From DATLZU01 sp035573855 (GTDB lineage Bacteria > Nitrospirota > Nitrospiria > Nitrospirales > Nitrospiraceae): a stretch of 64,000 nucleotides of DNA. Shown piece by piece: positions 56,785 through 64,000 of the stretch. Under the pieces are notes generated by a model that was given only the letters and a program-made list of their open reading frames with translations, was not told where the DNA came from and did not search any database. Positions within the stretch are counted from its first letter, which is position 1. The number at the start of each line of letters is the position of its first letter. Made by a program: the position numbers and the translations under genes. The stretch covers positions 248,001 to 312,000 of the forward strand of contig DATLZU010000021.1 of the NCBI GenBank assembly GCA_035573855.1, written 5' to 3'.

Positions 56785-57207
56785 GGTTCTCTTGCCTCCA
56801 AAGCTTTAACACCCCGGTGTCTTGCGCAGAGCTGGATCCCGCTGCGCTGCATAAGAAGATCGTGCATGGCCCGTCTACGTCGGATCCAAGTGATGGACAA
56901 CCCGCCCTTCTCCTGCGGTATCCCGCTCATCCTGTTTGTAACAACCATGTGTGCAAGCGGAGTTCCAAAGTTCGACGAAGCCTGTTCAGGGAAGAACGAG
57001 GTGCAACTCAGCTTGACTGCTCATCAGGTGGCCGACCATCCTCGCACTGGTTGGAAACGCACCGTGGGAATCGCACAACGTTGATCCACCGCCGTGTGCG
57101 CACACACGACCAGCACGGACGTTCGTGCGACTTCGCACCGGGCAGTTCCGGGATGGAACAGCCAAGCCTTCTTGAACCTTATCACTTGTCAAAGCGTGCG
57201 CCTTCAA
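56785..57207. other. Intergenic stretch with a cluster of palindromes
   Basis: No supported gene over 423 bases. GTGTGCGCACAC at 57094-57105 is a perfect palindrome; CACG / CGTG arms flank 57114-57127; and GTGCGA at 57125-57130 pairs with TCGCAC at 57133-57138 with a two-base loop. The cluster lies about 300-350 bases upstream of the exported TPR gene and 70 bases downstream of the response regulator gene. It may include operators or a terminator. Confidence 0.4.
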
Positions 57208-58611
57208 TCACTGTTTCTTCCGGCGGCGGTCCAGCATCCAGCGGGTGATCCCCAAATACTTGGCAGCCTGCGTCTTGTTCCCCTCCGACCGCTGCAGCAC
57301 CTCGGCGATGATCCGATCTTCCAGATCCGCCAAGGATTGTTCCCCGACACGGAACCGGATCTGCACGGTCATCGGATCGTCCGAACCTCCATCGGCTGGC
57401 TGGGCTCTCGAGGGAGTTCCAAAGACTGGCCCGGTCGTTCCCTGGAGGTCGGATGGAAAGTGGACCGCTTCGAGTTGGTCTCCGGAGCAGAACAGCACGG
57501 CGCGTTCGATCAAATTGCTTAGCTCACGCACGTTGCCCGGGAACTGGTACGTCCCCAGGACGACTTGGGCGCTTTCCCCCAGCGCGCGAACCGGTTTTTT
57601 GAGTGCCAGGGCGGAGCGGGCAAGAAATTGCTCCGCCAACGGAATGATATCCTCGCGGCGGTCCCGCAGGGGCGGCACGGTCAAGGTCACGACGTTGAGC
57701 CTGTAGTAGAGGTCCTCGCGGAACTCGCCTTTCGCGACCGCCTCTTTAAGATTGCGGTTGGTCGCGGCCATGAATCGAACGTCGACCGGAATGCTCGTCG
57801 CGCCGCCGACCCGGCGCAGCGTCCGCTCTTCGAGCACCCGCAACAACTTGGCCTGCAACGGGAGGGGCAGGTCGCCGATCTCGTCGAATAAGACGGTGCC
57901 GCCTTCGGCCATCTCGATCAAACCGCATTTCCTAGCCGAGGCTCCGGTGAAGGAGCCTTTCTCGTGGCCGAACAACTCGCTTTCGAACAACTCGCGCGGG
58001 ATCGACGGACAATCAACCTCGACGCAAGGCTTGTCGGCCCGGGCGCTGTTGAAGTGAATCACGCGACCGACGTACTGCTTGCCAGAACCTGTTTCGCCCT
58101 GCAGGAGCACTGTCACCCGGTCGTTCTTGGCGAGCTCCCGCACCTGCTGCAGGAAGGCCTGGGTGATAGGACTCTTGGCGACCATGCGATCGAGGGCATA
58201 GCGATCCGTGTCCTGACCGCTGTGCAGTTGCACCTGCCGGCGCAGCGCGAGCAAATCCGTGGCGCGACCCAGCGCGTGCAGGAGATCGTCCATGTCGATG
58301 GACTTGGCAACGAAATCGAAGGCGCCGAGCCGCATCGCGTCGACCGCATCCTTCACGGTGCCCCTGGCCGTCAGGAGAATGACGAGAAGATTCGGGAAAA
58401 CCTGTTTGACGCGGGTCAGCACGTCCAGACCGGAGAGATTCGGCATGAGGAGATCGAGCACCAGAATATCGGGCTCGTAGGCGCGGAGCATCGCGAGGGC
58501 TTCCTCTCCCGATCCGGCGGTCTGCACCAGGTATCCGTGGTCGGCCAGCCTTAGCGCGAAGGCTTCCCGAACGGACTCTTCATCCTCCACCAACAGGATT
58601 TGCCATGCCAT
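57208..58611 (-). CDS. NtrC-type sigma-54 response regulator
   Basis: A 467-residue two-component regulator. The receiver domain (about 1-120) has the phospho-acceptor Asp53 in ILVLDLLMPN. The AAA+ domain (about 140-380) has Walker A GETGSGKQ, the sigma-54-contacting loop as GSFTGA (usually GAFTGA) and the Walker B-like GGTVLFDEIGDLP. The C terminus carries a short Fis-type helix-turn-helix (KTQAAKYLGITRWMLDRR). It starts two bases after the stop of the histidine kinase, so the pair is co-expressed. Target promoters would be sigma-54 dependent. Confidence 0.93.
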   Translation of the reverse strand: MAWQILLVEDEESVREAFALRLADHGYLVQTAGSGEEALAMLRAYEPDILVLDLLMPNLSGLDVLTRVKQVFPNLLVILLTARGTVKDAVDAMRLGAFDFVAKSIDMDDLLHALGRATDLLALRRQVQLHSGQDTDRYALDRMVAKSPITQAFLQQVRELAKNDRVTVLLQGETGSGKQYVGRVIHFNSARADKPCVEVDCPSIPRELFESELFGHEKGSFTGASARKCGLIEMAEGGTVLFDEIGDLPLPLQAKLLRVLEERTLRRVGGATSIPVDVRFMAATNRNLKEAVAKGEFREDLYYRLNVVTLTVPPLRDRREDIIPLAEQFLARSALALKKPVRALGESAQVVLGTYQFPGNVRELSNLIERAVLFCSGDQLEAVHFPSDLQGTTGPVFGTPSRAQPADGGSDDPMTVQIRFRVGEQSLADLEDRIIAEVLQRSEGNKTQAAKYLGITRWMLDRRRKKQ

Positions 58612-58612
58612 A

Positions 58613-60619
58613 CTACCCCTTCAACGGAAGCCAGATTTCGACGACCGCTCCGCTGCCTGGAGGACTGGAAATGGCCAACTGGCCGCCGTGCCGTTCCACG
58701 ATGTCCTGAGTGATGGTCAGGCCAAGGCCAACTCCCTTCGCCTTGCCGCTCGTGAAAAACGGTTCATAGATGTGTTTTAGATCCTCCGGAGGGATCCCTT
58801 TTCCTGTGTCCGCGAACGTGACGAGCACGCCGGCGGTCCGACGGGTGTCCCGTTTCATGGCGATCGTCAGATCGCCGCCGTTGGGCATCGCCTCGATCGC
58901 GTTCATGGCGATGTTCAGATAGACCTGCTGAATGTGGGCTCGCGAGACTTCCGCCGGCGGGAGATCCGCTTCCAAATCTTTTTTCACGGCGATGCGGTGT
59001 TTGATCAGATTCGGCCGGAGCAGGGTTAAGGTGTCGTCGAGCAGGGCCGGCAGATCGCACGGCCGCAGGTCGAAGGGCCGCGGCCGGAGCTGTCCCAGAT
59101 GCGATTCTAAGAGTTCGTCGATCCGCGCGGCTTCACGGGCGATGAGGCGGCACCGATCCCGCGCGGCCGGCGGCAGCGTGTCCTGCTCGGCCAAATGCAT
59201 GGCGAGACTCCCGAGGCCAATCAACGGATTGCGGATTTCGTGCAGAATCCCGCCGGCGAGCTGGCCGACGAGTTTCACCTGCTCCGTATGACGCAGCGCC
59301 TCCAGCATCCGCTCCCGCTCGCTCAGATCGGTGAGAATCGCCAAGTAGTACCGGATCGCTCCGTCCGGATCCTTCACCGGGCTTACGCTTTCCCACACTA
59401 GGAACTCGGAGCCGTCCTTGCGCCGGTTGACGAAGCGGTCCACGAACGCGTGTCCCGAGCGGATCGCCTGCCACAACCGTTCGTAGAACTCCGGGGCGTG
59501 CTTCCCGGATTTCAGGACTGCCGGAGTCCGTCCGATCACCTCCTCCCGCTTCCATCCCGTCATCCGTTCCATCGCTGGGTTCCACTCGAGCAAACGGCCT
59601 TCCGTGTCGGTCAGCATGATGCCGTCCTGCACCAGCTCGAACAACCGATGGTAGAGCTGCAACTGGGTTTCCTCCCGGCGCCACCGCTCCAAAACCGTGG
59701 CTACGGTGTTCGCCACGGAGCACAGAAACTCCAACTCTTTGTCGGAAAATTCCCGGACACTTTTGCAATGGGCGCCCATGACGCCGTAGACGCGGTCCTG
59801 GACCATCATGGGGGCGCTCATGCCCGAAATCCCGCCATGCTCAGACAGAAGCCGGGACGGCGTGAAGCGGGTTTCGTGGCGGAGATCGCGAACGACGACC
59901 GGACGGCGCTCCCGGATAGCATAGCCGGCCTGCGAGTGGGTCCCCCCTTCGACGGTCAGGCTACCGATCAATCCTTCCCGCCAGCCGACCCCTGCCACGA
60001 GGTAGAGGTGTTCGTCGGATTCCCGTGGAATTAGAATCTTACACAGCTCGACGCCGAGGGTCTCCGCGGTCAGCCGAACCGCTTCGTTCATGATTTCCTG
60101 GACTGCCACCCCGCTGACCGCCAGTGCGCCGATCCGGGCGAGCACCGATTGGAACCGGGCGGCCTGGGACGCCTCATGCGCGAGCAGGGTGCGCTCGGTG
60201 ACGTCCTGAAGGACCAGGAGCACGCCCGCGCCGCCGTGATAGGGAACCACGTTGAAACGGCATTCATAGACGAGCGGCCGGCCCTGACGATCGGTCAGAC
60301 GATATTCCTTGACGCTGCGGGCTCCGAGCAGCTCTCGACTCCAGGCGTTGGCTTCGGCAAAAAGACGCGCACGAAGAGTCTGGGACACGGCAGCCTGCTC
60401 GGCAGCCGATGGCAACGGCTCGGCCTCTCCTGCAGTTGGAGCGTCGAGGAGTTCGCCGAAGCGCGCGTTCTCGTAGATCAGGATCCCCTGGGAGACGAAA
60501 CAGAGACCCCCGTCGATGCAGTCGCCGACCCAGGCCAGCACTTCCGCGGCGGCGACTTCCGATTGGGTCAACAGCGGCGGCTTCGGTCGTGGACGTCTGG
60601 CTGGCGACATGCGCTCCAT
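58613..60619 (-). CDS. PAS/GAF sensor histidine kinase
   Basis: A 668-residue soluble sensor kinase without membrane helices. N-terminal PAS (about 30-150, NVVPYHGGAGVLLVLQDVTE), GAF (about 155-310), a second PAS (about 325-440, GILDTEGR-type region with WNPAMERMTGW), HisKA with the phospho-acceptor His460 in GGILHEIRNP, and HATPase with N box NIAMNAIEA, G1 DTGKGIPPED and G2 GVGLGLTI. It senses an intracellular signal through PAS and GAF. The partner regulator follows; the PII-like gene precedes it by 124 bases on the same strand, which suggests a shared regulon. Confidence 0.92.
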   Translation of the reverse strand: MERMSPARRPRPKPPLLTQSEVAAAEVLAWVGDCIDGGLCFVSQGILIYENARFGELLDAPTAGEAEPLPSAAEQAAVSQTLRARLFAEANAWSRELLGARSVKEYRLTDRQGRPLVYECRFNVVPYHGGAGVLLVLQDVTERTLLAHEASQAARFQSVLARIGALAVSGVAVQEIMNEAVRLTAETLGVELCKILIPRESDEHLYLVAGVGWREGLIGSLTVEGGTHSQAGYAIRERRPVVVRDLRHETRFTPSRLLSEHGGISGMSAPMMVQDRVYGVMGAHCKSVREFSDKELEFLCSVANTVATVLERWRREETQLQLYHRLFELVQDGIMLTDTEGRLLEWNPAMERMTGWKREEVIGRTPAVLKSGKHAPEFYERLWQAIRSGHAFVDRFVNRRKDGSEFLVWESVSPVKDPDGAIRYYLAILTDLSERERMLEALRHTEQVKLVGQLAGGILHEIRNPLIGLGSLAMHLAEQDTLPPAARDRCRLIAREAARIDELLESHLGQLRPRPFDLRPCDLPALLDDTLTLLRPNLIKHRIAVKKDLEADLPPAEVSRAHIQQVYLNIAMNAIEAMPNGGDLTIAMKRDTRRTAGVLVTFADTGKGIPPEDLKHIYEPFFTSGKAKGVGLGLTITQDIVERHGGQLAISSPPGSGAVVEIWLPLKG

Positions 60620-60742
60620 GCTCGCTCAGGCGACAGGGATGAACGGCAGACCGATTCTGCCGCCGGGGACAGTATACTGGCCCGATCCGGAGACAGTCGA
60701 GTGAGCACCGGCCGCGACCGCAGCACGCGTCATTGATCCGGG

Positions 60743-61072
60743 TTATTTAGCGACGAAATGCTCGCGGCGGCTGACCGCCACGTCGCTGACGAACATGGCG
60801 CCGGAATGCTTGTTGAAAAGCGGGCCTAGGCCGGCCAGGATCGGCTCGACCTTCTCCTCCGGCACAACAGTGAACACAATCACCTGGCTGCTGGTATCGT
60901 TGAACAGCAGGTGACCCTCGTGAAAGCCGTGGTGCCCCTTGCCCGACACATTATTGATGATCGTATAGCCGGTGGCGCCGACGCGGTCCAGGAGGTCAGT
61001 GACAAATTTCAAGTGTTCGCCCTGCACGACGATCTTGATTTCCTTCATCGGATGCAACGTCAAGCCGATCAT
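60743..61072 (-). CDS. PII-like signalling protein
   Basis: A 109-residue protein with the beta-alpha-beta repeat of the PII superfamily: MKEIKIVVQGEHLKFVTDLL, a T-loop region with many His and Gly (SGKGHHGFHEGHLLFND), and VIVFTVVPEEKVEPILAGLG. It resembles SbtB-like carbon-side PII proteins more than GlnB. GAGGAG six bases upstream supports ATG 61072, which puts the start 77 bases inside the end of dabA copy 2; an ATG at 61111 is less likely. It may bind adenine nucleotides and gate the neighbouring transporter. Confidence 0.82.
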   Translation of the reverse strand: MIGLTLHPMKEIKIVVQGEHLKFVTDLLDRVGATGYTIINNVSGKGHHGFHEGHLLFNDTSSQVIVFTVVPEEKVEPILAGLGPLFNKHSGAMFVSDVAVSRREHFVAK

Positions 61073-64000
61073 GGTGTGCTCCTCTTCGTATCCATCCGCC
61101 GGCGCGGTCATAGTGGTGGAACTCGCCGTCCCGCGGGTCGAGCGCCGCGAGCGCGACCCATCCCAGATTGAACAATTGTTTGAGCAACGGGTGGCGGTCG
61201 ATGATCGCGGTGATGCGCTCGCGCGGTGCCTCGATGACGGCGAGCAAGCGCATCGGTTCGTGATAGGGCAGCCGGCCGCTCAGGACCGTCTGGGCGGGCA
61301 GCCCGATGCGCAAGTCGCTCCACACGCCGGTCATCACGCCGATCCGGCCGACCACGTTGTGATACACCTTGCTGCCGCTGCCGTAGACTTCGTTGTCGAC
61401 GGTCGAGAAATAATGTTCCATGTTGATCCACTGTGCGACCACCAGCGGCGCGGTCATGATGGTTTCCAGCAGTTTGCCGGAGGCGTCCTGTCGATGGTCG
61501 TACGAATGCAGAAAGGCGCGCCCCTGCAGGTCGACCGGCTGGGACAAGGCCCGTCGCCCGATGATCATGAGGCTGTTCCGAGACAGTCCCCATTCCGGCC
61601 GGACCTCTGCCCAGTCGCGGCTTCGTCGTTGAGCCTGTCGCCGCGCCGCCCAGGGGTCAAGCGGGGCCGTCGGTCCATCGAGCGCGCGGCCGCGCTCCAG
61701 CGCGGTCCGAGCGCCGGCTTCTTCCAAATCCTCCATAAGCCGCTGCAGATCCTTGCGGTGCGTCGCCGGCACATCCTCCAGATCGACGATGCGGACGGTG
61801 TCGGCCGTGGTGTCGTGCTGCGCCGCAAAGAAATGCGTGTCGCTCGGAATCGCGATCCCGCGCGCCTGCAGCAACTCCCGCACGGCGGGCTTGTTCGCCA
61901 TCGCGGCGATGACCCGCGCGTTGGAGAGTCCCTGATTTCCTCCGCAGGCCCCGCAGTCGAGGGCGGACTCGTAGGGATTGTTGTCCGAGGTGCTGCCGTG
62001 CGCGCAGAACAGCACCACACGCGCGAAGTTGGACGACAGCCCCGTTAAGCGGAGCGCAGCTTCGACATAATATGCCTGCTCGGTGATGGTGAACCCGGTT
62101 TGGGTAATGCGCTGCAGCCGTTCGGAAATCCCGCGCGGACTGATCCGATGGTGTTCGCGCAGTTCCCGGTAGAAGGCTTCTTCCTCCTCCGGAGTCAGGC
62201 GCAGGACGCTCGCCACTTCCCCGTCGGGGCCGTTCGCCTGGCCGAGGGCTTTTTTCCGAATCTTGTCCAGCAACGCGGGAGAGAGGGCTGCGCCCGTCAG
62301 GCCGAACCGTTCGCGCAGCAGCTCCCGAATCCGGGCCTGCTGTTCGGCCGCCACCATTTCTTCCGCTTCTTCCCGGGTGAGCTTCTCAACCGTCAAGGTC
62401 GTCGCCACGGATGGGATCAGGAGCCGTTTCACCCATCGGCTCGCGGCCTCGTACCAAACGGGGAGCAGTGTCTTCCCGAAAAGGGGCAAGCTGAAGAACC
62501 ATCCGAGGGCCTCGACCATGACGTAGGGCGTGACGACGTTTCCCTTCAAATCATGCAGCAGGGCGTGCGCCGCCTCGCTGAGCCGCGCCGCCGTCTTGTG
62601 ACGCTCGGCGACTGCTCCGTGATAACTGCGGGGCACCTCGCGAACCCGATTTTTCGGTTTCAGCAGGACCGGGCAGTGGGAGACGGCGTAGGATGCGTTG
62701 AAGGGCTGATAGTCCAGCGGCACGCCGAAAAAGCCAGCGAGTCCCAGCGTTTCATAGCCCCCGCGATGTTCCAGGTGCCGGCGGAACACCTCGGACCGCA
62801 CGTCGATGCAAAACACGACTTGAGCGAGCGGTCTCGACGGTGGGTCCTGATCCGGGACCGGCGCAGCCGCGGAACTCCGGCGGGCGGCCGCGGCGAGGCG
62901 GTCCAGCATGTCGCGGCGATGGCTTGCCTCGAAGGCTTCGAGCCAGTGTCGGCCGTGCTCCGAAGGCGGAAACCCGTCGAGCCAGTCGAGCACCGTCCGG
63001 ACGTCGGAGGGAGGAGTTGACTCGATGGCGTCCGGATCGATCGAGAGCGCCCGCGCGAGGCGCACCAGGGAACGGGCCGCCGCCTGCGGTGCATTCCGGG
63101 TCTCTTGTTCGAGGCGCCGCTCGTATTGACGACGGCCTTCATCTTCCCAGGCGGTCTGGTCGTGCCGACGGCGGGAGCGAGCGAGCCGTCGGACACACGC
63201 GAACTCGGCTCCAGACAGGCGTCCTGCCACCCATTCCCGTCGCAGCCAACAGGCGTGCGGGTGTTGGTCGATGAACCGCCGAATTTCCTCGTAGTCGCCG
63301 GGCAGACCGAGGCGATCGCGGCAGATCCATTCCACCAGCTCGCGCTCGTAAAACAGGCGGACCGCCAGATAGTTCACCAGATCGACAGGATATTGCTCCT
63401 GCCAGGGGAATCCGGTCTGATTCGCCCGCCACTTGATGTAGCCGGTCCATCCCGGCAGGGCGGCGAGATGCAGGGTCAGATAGGCTTCCCACGCCGCCTT
63501 GGGAAGTTTCAGATGCGTTAAGCTTTCCAGGATCGCATCCTCCGGCCGGTCCGGCAGAGCCCGAATCTTCCGGGCCGCGTGGCGAATGCCAATCAGACGA
63601 AGGGCAGCGTCATGTTGCGCCAGGGTTTTCCAGGCCAGGTAAAAGGTTCGCTCCCGGTACGGCATCGACCAACTCGCCTCGCCCTCGTCCAGGAAGGCTG
63701 CGCACCACGTCGTCATTTCCCGATTGATGATCTCTGCAATCGTCGAGCCGACGGTCCAGTCGCACCACGCGCTCAACGTTTCTCGCGTCGCGAGGGCGTC
63801 CGCGTTCTCCGGCGTCGATGGGAACCGGGCGCGAATGCCTTGCATGACCGAGGTCGCCAGCAGCCAGGACGCGACCTTCGCGACGGTATCCCGATCGTCC
63901 TCGTCCTCGCCGCGACGGCCCTGAGGAGCCGGTTCCGTCACGCCATGGATCATGGAGGCGGCCAGCACGTCCAGGTGCGAAACAGACCGTCCCGCAAACG
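60996..64000 (-). CDS. dabA: DabA/MpsB-type inorganic carbon transporter subunit (copy 2, truncated by window)
   Basis: A second DUF2309 protein, at least 1001 residues; the frame runs past the right edge with sequence matching dabA copy 1 (SVSHLDVLAASMIHGV versus RLSHLDVLRTALIHGL), so its true start is outside. Catalytic motifs are CIDVRSE and CAHGSTSDNNPYESALDCGACGG with the same His-to-Cys spacing of 15 residues as copy 1. The two copies are clearly paralogues but differ over most of their length. The last 77 bases overlap a PII-like gene. A histidine kinase and response regulator follow downstream. Confidence 0.9.
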   Translation of the reverse strand, partial: FAGRSVSHLDVLAASMIHGVTEPAPQGRRGEDEDDRDTVAKVASWLLATSVMQGIRARFPSTPENADALATRETLSAWCDWTVGSTIAEIINREMTTWCAAFLDEGEASWSMPYRERTFYLAWKTLAQHDAALRLIGIRHAARKIRALPDRPEDAILESLTHLKLPKAAWEAYLTLHLAALPGWTGYIKWRANQTGFPWQEQYPVDLVNYLAVRLFYERELVEWICRDRLGLPGDYEEIRRFIDQHPHACWLRREWVAGRLSGAEFACVRRLARSRRRHDQTAWEDEGRRQYERRLEQETRNAPQAAARSLVRLARALSIDPDAIESTPPSDVRTVLDWLDGFPPSEHGRHWLEAFEASHRRDMLDRLAAAARRSSAAAPVPDQDPPSRPLAQVVFCIDVRSEVFRRHLEHRGGYETLGLAGFFGVPLDYQPFNASYAVSHCPVLLKPKNRVREVPRSYHGAVAERHKTAARLSEAAHALLHDLKGNVVTPYVMVEALGWFFSLPLFGKTLLPVWYEAASRWVKRLLIPSVATTLTVEKLTREEAEEMVAAEQQARIRELLRERFGLTGAALSPALLDKIRKKALGQANGPDGEVASVLRLTPEEEEAFYRELREHHRISPRGISERLQRITQTGFTITEQAYYVEAALRLTGLSSNFARVVLFCAHGSTSDNNPYESALDCGACGGNQGLSNARVIAAMANKPAVRELLQARGIAIPSDTHFFAAQHDTTADTVRIVDLEDVPATHRKDLQRLMEDLEEAGARTALERGRALDGPTAPLDPWAARRQAQRRSRDWAEVRPEWGLSRNSLMIIGRRALSQPVDLQGRAFLHSYDHRQDASGKLLETIMTAPLVVAQWINMEHYFSTVDNEVYGSGSKVYHNVVGRIGVMTGVWSDLRIGLPAQTVLSGRLPYHEPMRLLAVIEAPRERITAIIDRHPLLKQLFNLGWVALAALDPRDGEFHHYDRAGGWIRRGAHHDRLDVASDEGNQDRRAGRTLEICH

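Overview
The window looks like a chromosomal segment from a member of the Nitrospirota, most probably a Nitrospira-type nitrifier. This is inferred from the gene set rather than from a marker gene: a GC-rich Gram-negative with LpxD, LptF/LptG, AccA-DnaE and FabF; two DabA-type (DUF2309) inorganic-carbon uptake proteins with an MpsC-like and a PII-like protein; a Thermus-type isocitrate dehydrogenase; small c-type cytochromes; and a relative of the SmbP metal-binding protein first known from Nitrosomonas. No rRNA, tRNA or CRISPR array was seen.

Layout. 1-1.7 kb: two hypothetical genes. 1.7-6.7 kb, minus strand: an outer-membrane-building operon lptF-lptG-fabF-acp-lpxD. 7-10.8 kb: a cold-shock gene with its terminator, then a large TPR protein and an ExeA-type ATPase. 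10.8-15.3 kb: 2-hydroxyacid metabolism (D-2-hydroxyacid dehydrogenase facing a GlcD-GlcF fusion that overlaps a tiny diheme cytochrome) and a MoaD/ThiS-fold protein. 15.4-26.9 kb: hrpB, an MFS carrier, small periplasmic and membrane proteins, a cytochrome c, a PIG-L deacetylase, a BON-repeat protein, a HAD phosphatase, an SmbP-like protein and a small fibronectin-type protein. 27.2-28 kb: a decayed PagL-like outer-membrane gene. 28.2-34.9 kb: a three-domain kinase / M23 peptidase / class III aminotransferase fusion, a coiled-coil lipoprotein, a CADD/haem-oxygenase-fold protein, a GYD protein and a ferritin-like protein. 35-39.4 kb: accA and dnaE.

39.4-44.5 kb is an accessory island. An integron integrase points toward its own cassette, followed by a 133-bp attI-like region, one lipoprotein cassette and a recognisable attC. 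Beyond it lie REP-like repeats, a PIN/ribbon-helix-helix toxin-antitoxin pair, and a frameshifted nucleotidyltransferase next to an apparently intact partner gene.

44.7-64 kb is mostly minus strand and centred on inorganic carbon and central metabolism: mpsC-like gene, an isocitrate dehydrogenase split into catalytic and C-terminal-domain genes, folC, dabA copy 1, tsaC/sua5, cysD and a large exported TPR/LamG-like protein. A sigma-54 response regulator with its PAS/GAF histidine kinase sits downstream of a PII-like gene that overlaps dabA copy 2, which runs off the right edge. The strongest candidates for new biology are the inverted integron, the split isocitrate dehydrogenase, the DabA/MpsC/PII neighbourhood and the kinase-peptidase-aminotransferase fusion.
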